A stretch of DNA of 64,000 nt from CAVVAH01 sp963746175 (GTDB taxonomy: Bacteria; Actinomycetota; Actinomycetes; JACCUZ01). The notes beneath the pieces were generated by a model. The model had not been told where the DNA came from, searched no databases, and was given only the letters and a program-made list of their open reading frames with translations. The position numbers and the translations under genes were made by a program. The DNA lies in the NCBI GenBank assembly GCA_963746175.1, contig CAVVAH010000008.1, positions 868,001 to 932,000 on the forward strand, in the 5' to 3' direction. Shown in pieces: positions 16,296 to 26,021 of this stretch. How positions within the stretch are numbered: the first letter of the stretch is position 1; each line of letters opens with the position of its first letter.

Positions 16296-16691
16296 TCACT
16301 CCCGGTCGAGCGGCTCCAACAGCTCGAGCCGGTTGCCGTGCGGATCGCTGAGGTAGCAGCGGCGGTAGCCGGGGAACCCGGCGTCCCACTCGACGGCTGC
16401 CCCGCGCGCCGCGAGCCGCTCGGCGTACGCCGGCAGGTCCGCGACCAGCATCCCCGGATGTGCCTTGCGGGCCGGGTGGAAGTCGTCCTCGACGCCGAGG
16501 TGCAGCTCGAGCGCACCGGCCCGGAACCACGCGCCGCCGCGGGCGGCCAGGGCCGCGGGCTTGGACACCTCGGTCATGCCGAGCACATCGACGTAGAACT
16601 CCCGCAGCACGTCCTCGGAGCCGCGCGGGCACGCCAGCTGCACGTGGTGCAGCCCGACCAGCCCGACCGGCCCGACCGGCCCGCCGGTCAC
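16296..16691 (-). CDS. Glyoxalase/bleomycin-resistance (VOC) family protein
   Basis: This 131-residue single-module VOC-fold protein shows the pattern of paired beta-alpha-beta-beta-beta units: GLHHVQLACPRGSEDVLREFYVDVLGMTEV, then WFRAGALELHLGVEDDF and YRRCYLSDPHGNRLELLEPLD. The metal-ligand positions are readable: His in LHHVQ, the second position at ELHLG, and Glu in NRLELLEP. The substrate is not defined. The GTG at 16691 overlaps the stop of the trans-aconitate methyltransferase gene as GTGA, so the two are coupled; the long open frame upstream lies inside that gene and is not used. Confidence 0.85.
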   Translation of the reverse strand: MTGGPVGPVGLVGLHHVQLACPRGSEDVLREFYVDVLGMTEVSKPAALAARGGAWFRAGALELHLGVEDDFHPARKAHPGMLVADLPAYAERLAARGAAVEWDAGFPGYRRCYLSDPHGNRLELLEPLDRE

Positions 16692-17491
16692 GCCGCGGCC
16701 CGTCGCGCCACGACGAAGATCCGTCGGAACGGCAGCACGGTGCCCCAGTCGTGCTGCGGGTACGCCGGGGCGAGCAGCGCGCGGTAGTCGGTGAGGAACT
16801 CCTCGCGGTCCGCCTCCTCTTCTAGCGCCTGGAGGTAGGGCCGCAGCCCGGTCCCCGTGACCCAGCGCACGACCGCGTCGTCGCCGCTGAGCACGTGCAG
16901 GTACGTCGTCTCCCACGCGTCGACGGTGCAGCCGAGTCCGGCGAGCAGCTCGAGGTAGGTCTGCGCGGACTCGACCGCCGGGCGGGCCCGGTCGCGACCG
17001 CCGAACGTGGCCGCCCAGCGCGGCGACGTCGCGACCTCGGCCATCGCGGTGTGGCTGCGCTCACCGAAGTTGCCCGGGACCTGGAAGGCGAGCCAACCAC
17101 CTGGCGAGACCTGGTGGACGAGCCCCGGCAGCAGGTCGAGGTGGCCGGGCACCCACTGCAGGGTCGCGTTGCTCACGAGGACGTCGACCGGCTCCCGCGG
17201 GTGCCACTCCCGCAGGTCGGCCACCTCGAATGACAGCCGACGAGTCGCGTGCTCGCGCTGCGCCTGCTCGATCATCTCGGGCGAGGAGTCGAGGCCGCGC
17301 ACGTCGGCGGCCGGCCAGCGGTCGGCCAGGGTGGCCGTGAGGTTGCCCGGCCCGCAGCCCAGGTCCGCGACGCGGGCCGGCCGGTCGGCGGTGACGCGTG
17401 CCATCAGGTCCTGGAAGGGCCGGCCGCGCTCCGCGGCGAACTGCAGGTACTGCTCCGGGTCCCACCGCACGACTGCCTCCGGCATTCTCAT
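16688..17491 (-). CDS. tam: Trans-aconitate 2-methyltransferase-like SAM methyltransferase
   Basis: This class I methyltransferase (267 aa) closely follows the Tam family, which methylates trans-aconitate, a spontaneous inhibitor of the TCA cycle. It opens VVRWDPEQYLQFAAERGRPFQDLMARV. SAM motif I is VADLGCGPGNLTATLADRWPAADVRGLDSSPEMIEQA (near residues 41-78), followed by SNATLQWVPGHLDLLPGLV and GWLAFQVPGNF. The start is ATG at 17491 or 17485. It is divergent from the MarR gene, and the intergenic region carries twin MarR-type palindromes over its promoter, so it is probably repressed by that MarR. Confidence 0.88.
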   Translation of the reverse strand: MRMPEAVVRWDPEQYLQFAAERGRPFQDLMARVTADRPARVADLGCGPGNLTATLADRWPAADVRGLDSSPEMIEQAQREHATRRLSFEVADLREWHPREPVDVLVSNATLQWVPGHLDLLPGLVHQVSPGGWLAFQVPGNFGERSHTAMAEVATSPRWAATFGGRDRARPAVESAQTYLELLAGLGCTVDAWETTYLHVLSGDDAVVRWVTGTGLRPYLQALEEEADREEFLTDYRALLAPAYPQHDWGTVLPFRRIFVVARRAAA

Positions 17492-17499
17492 CGGCAGAG

Positions 17500-17545
17500 T
17501 CTTGACGTCGAGATACTTTGCCTAGCGTGCATCTTGATGTCAAGA
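17500..17545. promoter_or_regulatory. Twin MarR-type operators between tam and marR genes
   Basis: Two 14-bp palindromes of the same class, TCTTGACGTCGAGA (17500-17513) and TCTTGATGTCAAGA (17532-17545), lie 32 bp apart centre to centre, close to three helical turns. The TTGA-N2-TCAA core is typical of MarR-family operators. A TTGACG and a TAGCGT lie in and between the boxes, so occupancy should block transcription in one or both directions. Confidence 0.75.
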
Positions 17546-17600
17546 GACCCATCGACGATGATCGACCCGGCGTCCTCGGCGGCGCCAGGGAGGTGTTGAC

Positions 17601-18095
17601 GTGCAGGACGAGGTCGACCGGCTGGTCGCCGCCTGGGCCCGCGAGCGCCCGGACCTCGACGTCCGGCCGCTCGAGGTGCTCAGCCGGGTGACCCGGCTCG
17701 CCCGGCACCTCGACCGGGCCCGCAGCAGCGCCTTCGAGGCGCACGAGCTCGAGGTGTGGGAGTTCGACGTGCTCGCCGCACTGCGACGCGCCGGGCGCCC
17801 GTACGTCCTCTCCCCCGGGCAGCTCCTCGCCCAGACCCTGGTGACCTCCGGCACGATGACCAACCGGGTCGACCGGCTGGAGGTCCGCGGCCTGGTGCAG
17901 CGGCTGCCCGATCCCGCCGACCGCCGTGGCGTCCACGTCCGGCTCACCCCCCGTGGCAAGGAGCGGGTGGACGCGGCGCTCGCCGACCTGCTCGCCCGCG
18001 AGCGCGACCTGCTCGCGACCCTGTCGACCAAGGAGCGCGACGCGCTCTCCGCCCTCCTCCGTCGCCTGGTCGCGCCCTTCGAGTCCGAGGCCTGA
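17601..18095 (+). CDS. MarR-family transcriptional regulator
   Basis: This 164-residue MarR protein has the expected dimerisation helices at both ends. The central winged helix runs ELEVWEFDVLAALRRAG, LSPGQLLAQTLVTSGTMTNRVDRLEVRGLVQRLPDPADRRGVHVRLTPRGKERVDAALADLL, with the recognition helix around SGTMTNRVDRLE and the wing at DRRGVHV. The GTG start has GGGAGG 7 nt upstream. The ligand is unknown. Two consensus-like MarR sites lie just upstream, between it and the divergent methyltransferase gene, so it probably represses itself and that gene. It is convergent with the amidase and the two stop codons are adjacent. Confidence 0.9.
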   Translation: MQDEVDRLVAAWARERPDLDVRPLEVLSRVTRLARHLDRARSSAFEAHELEVWEFDVLAALRRAGRPYVLSPGQLLAQTLVTSGTMTNRVDRLEVRGLVQRLPDPADRRGVHVRLTPRGKERVDAALADLLARERDLLATLSTKERDALSALLRRLVAPFESEA

Positions 18096-19250
18096 CTACG
18101 TCTGTCGGCCGGCCGGGTCGGCGACCTGGGTCGGCAGCAGCGAGCCCAGCCCGAGCAGCAGCTCCTCGGAGGCCGGGCCGGCGGCCAGCTGCACCGACGG
18201 CGGCACGTCGCCGTCGCCCCGCGGCGCCCGCGCCGGCAGCGACAGCGCCGGCCAGCCCAGGTCGTTGAACGGGATGGTGAGCACTGTCAGCCGCAGCTCG
18301 TCGCTGGCTGCCAGCAGCGGCGGCGGTCCGACCAGGGTCGGGAGCGCCAGGGCATCGGCACCCGAGAGCAGCGCTGCGAGGTCCGTACCGAACGACGCCA
18401 TCGTCGAGCGGGCGCGCGCCACGTCCTCGGGGCGTTCGCGCAGGCAGGCCTCGATCGCCGCCCGCGCCCGGTCGCTGAGCAGCTCGGGCCGGTCGAGCAG
18501 GAACGCCTGCGCAGGGCCGGCCTCCGCGTCGAGGATCCGGGCGGCCGCCGAGACCGCCCGCATCCATCCGTAGACCCGCTGCTCGCGGACCTCCCACCCG
18601 GCAGCAGCGAGCGCTTCGTCCACGTCGTGCTCCACTGCGGGGTCGACCCCCACGTCCTCACCCAGTCGCAGCCGTACGACAACCGGCCGACGCGCCGGCA
18701 CCGCCACCTCGAACCCCGGCTCGAGCAGTCCCATCGCGGTGACCAGCCCGGCCACGTCGCGCGCCAGCGGGCCGACGCTGTCCAGCGGGGGTGACAGCGG
18801 GAACACGCCGGCGGTCGAGATCCGGCCACGCGTGGTCTTGAGGCCGGCGACGCCGCACGCGGCCGCCGGGATGCGGACCGAGCCGCCGGTGTCGGTGCCG
18901 AGGGCCACGTCGGCCTCGCCGAGCGCCACCGCGACCGCGGAGCCGGACGAGGAGCCGCCGGGGACCCGCCCGGGATCCAGCGGGTTGACCGGCGTGCCGG
19001 TGTGCTCGTTGACGCCGTCGGCGAACCAGCACAGCTCGCTGAGGTTCGTCTTGCCGATGACCCGGCCGCCGGACCGGCGTACCGCAGCGACGCAGGCAGC
19101 GTCCGCGGCGGCCGGCCCAGAGTCCTCCCGGCTGCGCGCACCGACCGTGGTGACCGTGCCGGCGAGGTCGATGGCGTCCTTGACCGCGACGGTGGGCCCG
19201 TCGCCGGGCGGCGGGTCGACCCGCAGCAACCAGGCCGGTCCCTGCTTCAC
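18096..19250 (-). CDS. Amidase-signature family hydrolase
   Basis: This 384-residue amidase-signature enzyme hydrolyses a carboxamide of unknown identity. The Ser-cisSer-Lys triad is visible: Lys in VAVKDAIDLAG (near residue 24), the cis-Ser in GGSSSGSAVAVALG (near 98) and the nucleophile in GTDTGGSVRIPAA (near 117). It is shorter than GatA and lacks the GatA C-terminal part, so a stand-alone amidase is more likely than a tRNA amidotransferase subunit. The GTG at 19250 (VKQGPAWLL) is chosen because the frame upstream enters the ComB-like gene, whose stop is 10 bp away. Confidence 0.88.
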   Translation of the reverse strand: MKQGPAWLLRVDPPPGDGPTVAVKDAIDLAGTVTTVGARSREDSGPAAADAACVAAVRRSGGRVIGKTNLSELCWFADGVNEHTGTPVNPLDPGRVPGGSSSGSAVAVALGEADVALGTDTGGSVRIPAAACGVAGLKTTRGRISTAGVFPLSPPLDSVGPLARDVAGLVTAMGLLEPGFEVAVPARRPVVVRLRLGEDVGVDPAVEHDVDEALAAAGWEVREQRVYGWMRAVSAAARILDAEAGPAQAFLLDRPELLSDRARAAIEACLRERPEDVARARSTMASFGTDLAALLSGADALALPTLVGPPPLLAASDELRLTVLTIPFNDLGWPALSLPARAPRGDGDVPPSVQLAAGPASEELLLGLGSLLPTQVADPAGRQT

Positions 19251-19260
19251 CGGACCGTCC

Positions 19261-19953
19261 TCATGCCGCGAGGAAACAGCCCTCGCGCAGCACGGGCACC
19301 ACGTCGCTGACGTCGACCTCGCCTGCCAGCCGGACGTCCTCGGCGAAGCCGCGCTCCACCAGCTCGATCCCCGAGGGGCACAGCTCCAGCGGTCGTAGGG
19401 CACGGAACGCGAGCGCCGCGACCTCCGCCTCGGGCGTCAGCTCGAGCGACGGGTTGCGACCGACCAGCCGGTCGACGACGGCACCGGCGCCGACCAGGTC
19501 CTCGTACGCCGGTCGCAGCGAGCCGTCACCCCACCGCTCGCCGGCGGGCACCAGCGCGATCCGCTCGAACGAGTCGAGGTAGCGGCTCACCGCGGCCGCG
19601 TTGCGCAGGCAGCCCGCGACGACCTGTACCTCGTTGTTGATCGCGGCGTACGCGATCGACGAGCCGTTCGGCGACGGCAGCACCAGCCGGGTGTCGGCGT
19701 CGACGTCGAGCAGGCTCAGCGGCGACAACGTGAGGCCCTCGTGCGAGTTGCGGTTGCCGGCGAGGACCGCGTCGATGTCACGGGCCAGCTGGCGGGCCGC
19801 CTCGCCACCCGTGTGCGGCCAGACGCGGGCGCCGCGCTCGACGGCGATGGTCAGTGCGGTCGAGAAGGACAGCACGTCGACCACGACGACGACGTCGCTG
19901 CGCTCAGCCAGCGTGCGGGCACCGAGCGGTCCCCACTCCAGAGCGACCCGCAT
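19261..19953 (-). CDS. 2-phosphosulfolactate phosphatase (ComB)-like protein
   Basis: This 230-residue protein belongs to the ComB-like family, named for the archaeal enzyme that removes phosphate from 2-phosphosulfolactate in coenzyme M synthesis. Family blocks seen are VVVVDVLSFSTALTIAVERGARVWP (near residues 22-46), LSPLSLL, LVLPSPNGSSIAYAAI (near 90) and VAGCLRNAAAVSRYL. Actinobacteria do not make coenzyme M by that route, so the physiological substrate is open. The ATG at 19953 follows a TACGCT box by 7 nt, suggesting a leaderless mRNA. The amidase is downstream with a 10-bp gap, probably in the same transcript. Confidence 0.85.
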   Translation of the reverse strand: MRVALEWGPLGARTLAERSDVVVVVDVLSFSTALTIAVERGARVWPHTGGEAARQLARDIDAVLAGNRNSHEGLTLSPLSLLDVDADTRLVLPSPNGSSIAYAAINNEVQVVAGCLRNAAAVSRYLDSFERIALVPAGERWGDGSLRPAYEDLVGAGAVVDRLVGRNPSLELTPEAEVAALAFRALRPLELCPSGIELVERGFAEDVRLAGEVDVSDVVPVLREGCFLAA

Positions 19954-19960
19954 GCGCCGG

Positions 19961-19966
19961 AGCGTA
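19961..19966 (-). promoter_or_regulatory. -10 box of a leaderless promoter
   Basis: TACGCT on the minus strand lies 7 nt upstream of the ATG at 19953 (ComB-like gene), with no SD between. Confidence 0.5.
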
Positions 19967-20033
19967 CGCGTCAGCGGTGTCCCCGCGGGCCCGGAGACGC
20001 AATCGTGCGTTCGCGCCGTATCGCCCTGCCGGG

Positions 20034-21848
<1,815 letters not shown>

Positions 21849-21856
21849 GAGCGGGG

Positions 21857-22768
21857 CTATGCCCCGGCGGGGCGGGCGCCGGCGACCGGGCCGTGCGCCC
21901 GGCGGACCGAGCTGCAGGTGCCGGTGGCGCTCAGGCCCACCGCGATGTCGATGGCGTGCTCCTTGCCACGGGCCAGGAAGACGACGCTCGGCCCGCTGCC
22001 CGACACCAGGCCACCCAGTGCTCCGGCCTGGGCGCCGGTCTCGAGCGTCTGCAACAGCTCCGGCCGCAGGGAGCAGGCCGCGTCCTGGAGGTCGTTGTGC
22101 AGCGCGGCGCCGAGGGCGTCGGCGTCACCGGCCCGCAGCGCGGCCATCAAGCCGTCGGAGACCTTGGGCTCCGGGACGTCGGCGTCGCCGCGCAGCCGGT
22201 CGCACTCGGCGTAGACGGCGGGGGTCGAGAGCCCGCCGTCGGCGACAGCAACCACCCACTCGAAGCGGCCGCGGGCCAGCACCGGGGTCAGCACCTCGCC
22301 GCGACCGGTGCCCAGCGCGGTCCCGCCGACCAGCGAGAAAGGCACGTCGCTGCCCAGCTGGCCGGCCAGCTCCAGCAGCTCGTTGCGGGACAGGCCGGTC
22401 TGCCAGAGGGCGTCGCACGCGACGAGGGCGGCGGCCGCGTCGGCGCTGCCGCCGGCCATCCCGCCGGCCACCGGGATGGCCTTGGTGATGTGCAGCCGGA
22501 CGAGCGGGTCGACCCCGGTGCGCTCGGCGAGCGCGGCCGCGGCGGCGACGGCGAGGTTGGTCGCGTCCTGCGGGACGCCGTCGAGCGGGAGACCCTCGGA
22601 GGTGGTGACGCTGACGGACAGCTCGTCCGCCTCGGCCGCCACCACCTCGTCGTGCAGAGAGATGGCGTGGTACGCCGTCGCCACGTCGTGGAAGCCGTCC
22701 GGCCGGAGCGCGCCGACCGCCAGACCGAGGTTGACCTTCGCAGGCGCGCGGACGGTCACCGAGGTCAT
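21857..22768 (-). CDS. ispE: 4-diphosphocytidyl-2-C-methyl-D-erythritol kinase
   Basis: IspE phosphorylates CDP-ME in the MEP isoprenoid pathway. This 303-residue GHMP kinase opens VTVRAPAKVNLGLAVGALRPDGFHDVAT. Its ATP-binding glycine-rich motif is PVAGGMAGGSADAAAALVA (near residues 100-118), with SDVPFSLVGGTALGTGRG and the C-terminal LGGLVSGSGPSVVFLARG. I chose ATG 22768 (MTSVTVRAPAKV) because it matches the family start and follows a TAGGGT box by 7 nt. The open frame upstream, ending in rsmA sequence, is a chance extension. The ksgA-ispE-ABC-F order is usual for actinobacteria. Confidence 0.96.
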   Translation of the reverse strand: MTSVTVRAPAKVNLGLAVGALRPDGFHDVATAYHAISLHDEVVAAEADELSVSVTTSEGLPLDGVPQDATNLAVAAAAALAERTGVDPLVRLHITKAIPVAGGMAGGSADAAAALVACDALWQTGLSRNELLELAGQLGSDVPFSLVGGTALGTGRGEVLTPVLARGRFEWVVAVADGGLSTPAVYAECDRLRGDADVPEPKVSDGLMAALRAGDADALGAALHNDLQDAACSLRPELLQTLETGAQAGALGGLVSGSGPSVVFLARGKEHAIDIAVGLSATGTCSSVRRAHGPVAGARPAGA

Positions 22769-22775
22769 GTCCACG

Positions 22776-22781
22776 ACCCTA
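22776..22781 (-). promoter_or_regulatory. -10 box of a leaderless promoter
   Basis: TAGGGT on the minus strand lies 7 nt upstream of the ispE ATG, suggesting an internal promoter between rsmA and ispE. Confidence 0.45.
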
Positions 22782-22820
22782 TGAGGCGGGCAGCGCCTGC
22801 GGCGCGGACGGTGTGGTGGT

Positions 22821-23684
22821 TCATGCGGGCGGCCGGTGGGCCGCCAGCCGCGCGAACTCCTCGACGCCGAGCGCCTCGCCCCGGGTCCGCGGGTCGATGC
22901 CTGCGGCGCGCAGCGCGTCCTCGGCGCCGGCCGCGGATCCGGCCCAGCCGGCCAGCGCGGCACGCAACGTCTTGCGCCGCTGGGCGAACGCGGCGTCCAC
23001 CACGGCGAACACCTCGTGCCGGGCCGCCGTGGTCGCCGGCGGCTGCCGGCGGGTCATCGCGACCAGGCCGGAGTCGACGTTCGGCGCCGGCCAGAAGACG
23101 GTCCGGCCGACCGAGCCGGCACGGCGCACGTCGGCGTACCAGGCCGCCTTGACCGACGGCACGCCGTAGACCTTGCTCCCTGACGGCGCAGCGAGCCGGT
23201 CGGCGACCTCCGCCTGCACCATCACCAGCACCCGGCGCAGGGACGGGAACCGCTCCAGCAGGTGCAGCAGCACCGGCACCGAGATGTTGTACGGCAGGTT
23301 CGCCACGAGCGCCGTCGGCGCCGGGCCCGGCAGCGTGTCCAGCCGCAGGGCGTCGGCGGTGACGACCGTGAGCCGGTCGGCGTACGCCGGCGCGTGCCGC
23401 GCGACAGTGGTGGGCAGCTCGCCGGCCAGCCGCGGATCGACCTCGACCGCGGTGACCGACGCGACCTCCGGGAGCAGCGCCAGGGTCAACGAGCCGAGGC
23501 CAGGTCCCACCTCGACGACGTGGTCGTGGGCGCCGACCTCGGCCGTGCGGACGATGCGCCGCACGGTGTTGGGGTCGATGACGAAGTTCTGGCCCAGCGC
23601 CTTGGTCGGCCGGGCACCGAGGCGGGCGGCCAGCTCGCGCACCTCGGCCGGTCCGAGCAGTGCGGAGGCCGGGTCAGGGGTCAT
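22821..23684 (-). CDS. rsmA: 16S rRNA dimethyladenosine transferase (KsgA)
   Basis: RsmA/KsgA dimethylates A1518 and A1519 near the 3' end of 16S rRNA during 30S maturation. The 287-residue protein has LGARPTKALGQNFVIDPNTV (near residue 22), SAM motif I VVEVGPGLGSLTLALL, the VEVDPRL strand-2 end, the catalytic NLPYNIS (near 130), and KAAWYADVRRAGSVGRTVFWPAPNVDSGLV. The C-terminal helical domain runs RRKTLRAAL to GEALGVEEFARLA. It lies 10 bp downstream of rpfB and 52 bp upstream of ispE, a standard actinobacterial order. Confidence 0.97.
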   Translation of the reverse strand: MTPDPASALLGPAEVRELAARLGARPTKALGQNFVIDPNTVRRIVRTAEVGAHDHVVEVGPGLGSLTLALLPEVASVTAVEVDPRLAGELPTTVARHAPAYADRLTVVTADALRLDTLPGPAPTALVANLPYNISVPVLLHLLERFPSLRRVLVMVQAEVADRLAAPSGSKVYGVPSVKAAWYADVRRAGSVGRTVFWPAPNVDSGLVAMTRRQPPATTAARHEVFAVVDAAFAQRRKTLRAALAGWAGSAAGAEDALRAAGIDPRTRGEALGVEEFARLAAHRPPA

Positions 23685-23694
23685 CCGGCCGGCG

Positions 23695-24852
23695 TCAGCT
23701 GAACAGGTAGTGGCCGCAGACCGGCCACTGGCCGGCGCCGCTGCGGTTGTAGAGGATCTGCGCCCGGTAGGTCTGCTCGGACGCGCTGGCCTGGGTCGGC
23801 AGCCCGACGCCGCCCACGGCGTGCCAGGTGCTCTCCATGAACTGGTACAGCCCGTAGAACGGGCCGGCCGAGTTGTAGGCCTGCGGGTTGCCGCTCGACT
23901 CGCAGTTGGCCAGCGCGGCCCAGTTGAGCCCGTCGGCCGTGGGCGCGTTGTCCGGTCGCTTCTTGGTGCCGACGAGCAGGACCTCGGTCACCGGGTCCTT
24001 GGCGACCTCCTTGCTCACGAGCGTGCGCGAGTCGAGCGACCCGTCGAGGTAGGTCTCGCGGTAGGTGCGTGCCTCGATGCCGACCTTGCCCTGCTCGAGG
24101 ACCTTGGTCTCGCCGGTGTAGAGCTCGTCGCTCTTCTTCTTCACGGTGTCGAACCGGATCGGCCGTTCCTCGACCACCCGCTTGCCGTCGACGCGGGTCA
24201 CGGACACGACCTGCTCGGCGTACGGCGGTGCGCTGAGGTCGGTGGACACGCGGTCCTGGGTGCGCAGCTGCACGCCGGACTCGGCGAGCGCGCCGCGCAC
24301 CGTGGTGGCCGTCGTCGTCACCTCGTGCCGGTCGCCGTCGGCGAGGAAGGTGATGTGGTGCGGCATCCGCACGTCGAGCTCGATGCCGCCGCGGGTGATG
24401 CGGCGGCTGCGCGAGGCGGAGACCCAGGCGCCGTCGGACCGGACGCCGAGCAGCAGCAGCGCCTCGGACACCGTGCGACCGGTGGTCCACACCGTGCGGG
24501 TCCGGCCGTCGACCGTGAGCAGCACCGGCCGGCCGTACCGCACCACGACGGTCTCGCCGTCGGACAGCGACGAGCCGGGCGACGGGCTGACGAGGTCGTG
24601 GGCCTGGTCGTAGCCGATGCCCTCGCTGTCGAGCAGGTCACCCACCGTGCGGGCGAAGCCGCGGACCTGGTGGTCGCGGCCGTCGATCGAGACCGTCACG
24701 GTCTTGTCCAGCCGGACGAACGCCGTGGTCCCGGCCACCAGCGCCAGCACGACGGCGAGCTGGAGCAGCAGCGTCGGCCCGGTGGTCAGCACGGTCCGCA
24801 GCAGGGACCGCCGGGGTCCTGCCGAGTGCCGACCCCGTGGCTGCCCGCTCAT
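23695..24852 (-). CDS. rpfB: Resuscitation-promoting factor, RpfB type
   Basis: This extracellular muralytic protein helps dormant actinobacteria resume growth. From ATG 24852 it has 385 residues: an N-terminal anchor or signal helix TLLLQLAVVLALVAGTTAF (about 28-46); three ubiquitin-like DUF348 repeats (about 48-215, each with a VxxxTTxxTVxxAL-like segment); a G5 domain (about 217-295, VERPIRFDTVKKK..KVLEQGKVG); and the C-terminal lysozyme-like Rpf domain (about 305-385). The Rpf domain has the catalytic Glu in LNWAALANCESSGN and conserved GLYQFMESTWHAVGG. A GTG at 24903 is an alternative start. No c-di-AMP riboswitch is evident upstream, unlike many rpfA genes. Confidence 0.95.
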   Translation of the reverse strand: MSGQPRGRHSAGPRRSLLRTVLTTGPTLLLQLAVVLALVAGTTAFVRLDKTVTVSIDGRDHQVRGFARTVGDLLDSEGIGYDQAHDLVSPSPGSSLSDGETVVVRYGRPVLLTVDGRTRTVWTTGRTVSEALLLLGVRSDGAWVSASRSRRITRGGIELDVRMPHHITFLADGDRHEVTTTATTVRGALAESGVQLRTQDRVSTDLSAPPYAEQVVSVTRVDGKRVVEERPIRFDTVKKKSDELYTGETKVLEQGKVGIEARTYRETYLDGSLDSRTLVSKEVAKDPVTEVLLVGTKKRPDNAPTADGLNWAALANCESSGNPQAYNSAGPFYGLYQFMESTWHAVGGVGLPTQASASEQTYRAQILYNRSGAGQWPVCGHYLFS

Positions 24853-25142
24853 AGGCCGATGACGGTACCGGCCCCTTTCGGGCATCGGCAACACGAGTCC
24901 CACATGTCACACCGCATGGAATCGGTCCCCGCCTCCCGTGCGGGTAGTGCCCGCCTCCGTCAGGCCGGCCAGGACGAGCAGATGCAGTCGTCGGTCGTCC
25001 GCCGCTCGCGACTCTCCCGCCGTCCACCCGCCTGCCGCATCTGCCCCCCGTCCCAACGATGATCGTTTGCGACCTGAGTCCCCGACACGCCGGTGACAGC
25101 CCGGCGTGTCGGGGGACCAGGTCGCAAACGATCTTCATCGGG
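24853..25142. other. Intergenic region between rpfB and tatD
   Basis: It holds the likely rpfB promoter and, next to the tatD stop, the long hairpin listed at 25061-25133. Nothing else is recognised. Confidence 0.5.
25061..25133 (-). terminator. Long-armed hairpin after tatD
   Basis: Arms GATCGTTTGCGACCTG (25061-25076) and its exact complement (25118-25133), then a 3-nt internal mismatch, then CCCCGACACGCCGG (25080-25093) and its complement (25101-25114), with a 7-nt loop: 30 paired bases in total. It begins 10 bp after the tatD stop and is the probable terminator of the metG-tatD transcript. It is far longer than a normal terminator stem and has no T-run. Confidence 0.75.
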
Positions 25143-26021
25143 CTACCAGGGGCCGAAGGCGGCGTCCGTGGCGGCCGCGACGGCGGTGGCCATCGTGTCC
25201 TCGTCGACGCCCTTGACGGCCGCCATCGCGCGCAGGGTGTGCGGGACGAGGTACGACGCGTTGGGCCGGCCGCGGTAGGGCATCGGCGTGAGGTAGGGCG
25301 CGTCGGTCTCGACCAGCAGCCGCTCGAGCGGCGCCGCCGCGAGGGCTGCCCGCAGGCCGTCGGCGTTCTTGAACGTCACGGTGCCGGCGAACGAGAGGTA
25401 CCAGCCGCGCCGCGCGCAGTGCTCGGCCATCGCGGCGTCACCGGAGAAGCAGTGGAAGACGACCCGGTCCGGGGCGCCGGCGTCCTCGAGCACGCGGAGG
25501 ACGTCGTCGTGCGCGTCCCGGTCGTGGATGACCAGGGCCTTGCCGTGCCGCCTGGCCATCTCGATGTGCGCGCGGAACGACGACTCCTGCACACCACGGC
25601 CCTCGGGCCCGGTCCGGAAGTGGTCCAGCCCCGTCTCCCCCACGGCCCGCACCACCGGGTCGGCGGCGAGCGCGTCGATCTCACCGAGGGCGGCGTCGAG
25701 CGTCCCCGCGTCGGCGAGCAGCGGCGCCTCGTTCGGGTGCAGCGCCACGCCGGCCACCAGCTCGTCGTACCGCCGCGCCGTCTCGACCGCCCACCGGGCG
25801 CCCGGGAGGTCGCAGCCGATCTGGACGATGCGGGGTACGCCGACGGCGGCCGAGGCCGTCAGCGCGTCGTCGACCGAGAGCCAGTCCTCGGGCGGGTCGG
25901 CGATGTCGAGGTGGCAGTGCGAGTCGGCCACCGGCACCCGGAGTGGTTCCGGGGCCGGTGGCCGCTCGCGAGGGCCGGCAACCCGGCCCTTGCGCGCCCG
26001 GGTGGGCCCGTCCGGGCTCAC
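25143..26021 (-). CDS. tatD: TatD-family metal-dependent hydrolase
   Basis: This TIM-barrel metalloenzyme of the TatD family includes 3'-5' DNA exonucleases. Blocks seen are ADSHCHLDIADPP (metal HxH), VALHPNEAP, VRAVGETGLDHFR (metal Glu), KALVIHDRDAHDDVLRVL (His), VVFHCFSGDAAMAEHCARRG (His), FAGTVTFKNADGL and LLVETDAPYLTPMPYRGRPN (Asp). The GTG at 26021 overlaps the metG stop as GTGA, giving 292 residues with a basic Pro-rich N-terminal extension of about 35. A later start near the VADSHCHLD block is possible. The metG-tatD-rpfB order is typical of the phylum. Confidence 0.95.
   Translation of the reverse strand: MSPDGPTRARKGRVAGPRERPPAPEPLRVPVADSHCHLDIADPPEDWLSVDDALTASAAVGVPRIVQIGCDLPGARWAVETARRYDELVAGVALHPNEAPLLADAGTLDAALGEIDALAADPVVRAVGETGLDHFRTGPEGRGVQESSFRAHIEMARRHGKALVIHDRDAHDDVLRVLEDAGAPDRVVFHCFSGDAAMAEHCARRGWYLSFAGTVTFKNADGLRAALAAAPLERLLVETDAPYLTPMPYRGRPNASYLVPHTLRAMAAVKGVDEDTMATAVAAATDAAFGPW

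Noticed and set aside
24853..25060. A c-di-AMP riboswitch upstream of rpfB
   Set aside because: The short leader shows none of the conserved ydaO/yuaA sequence blocks.
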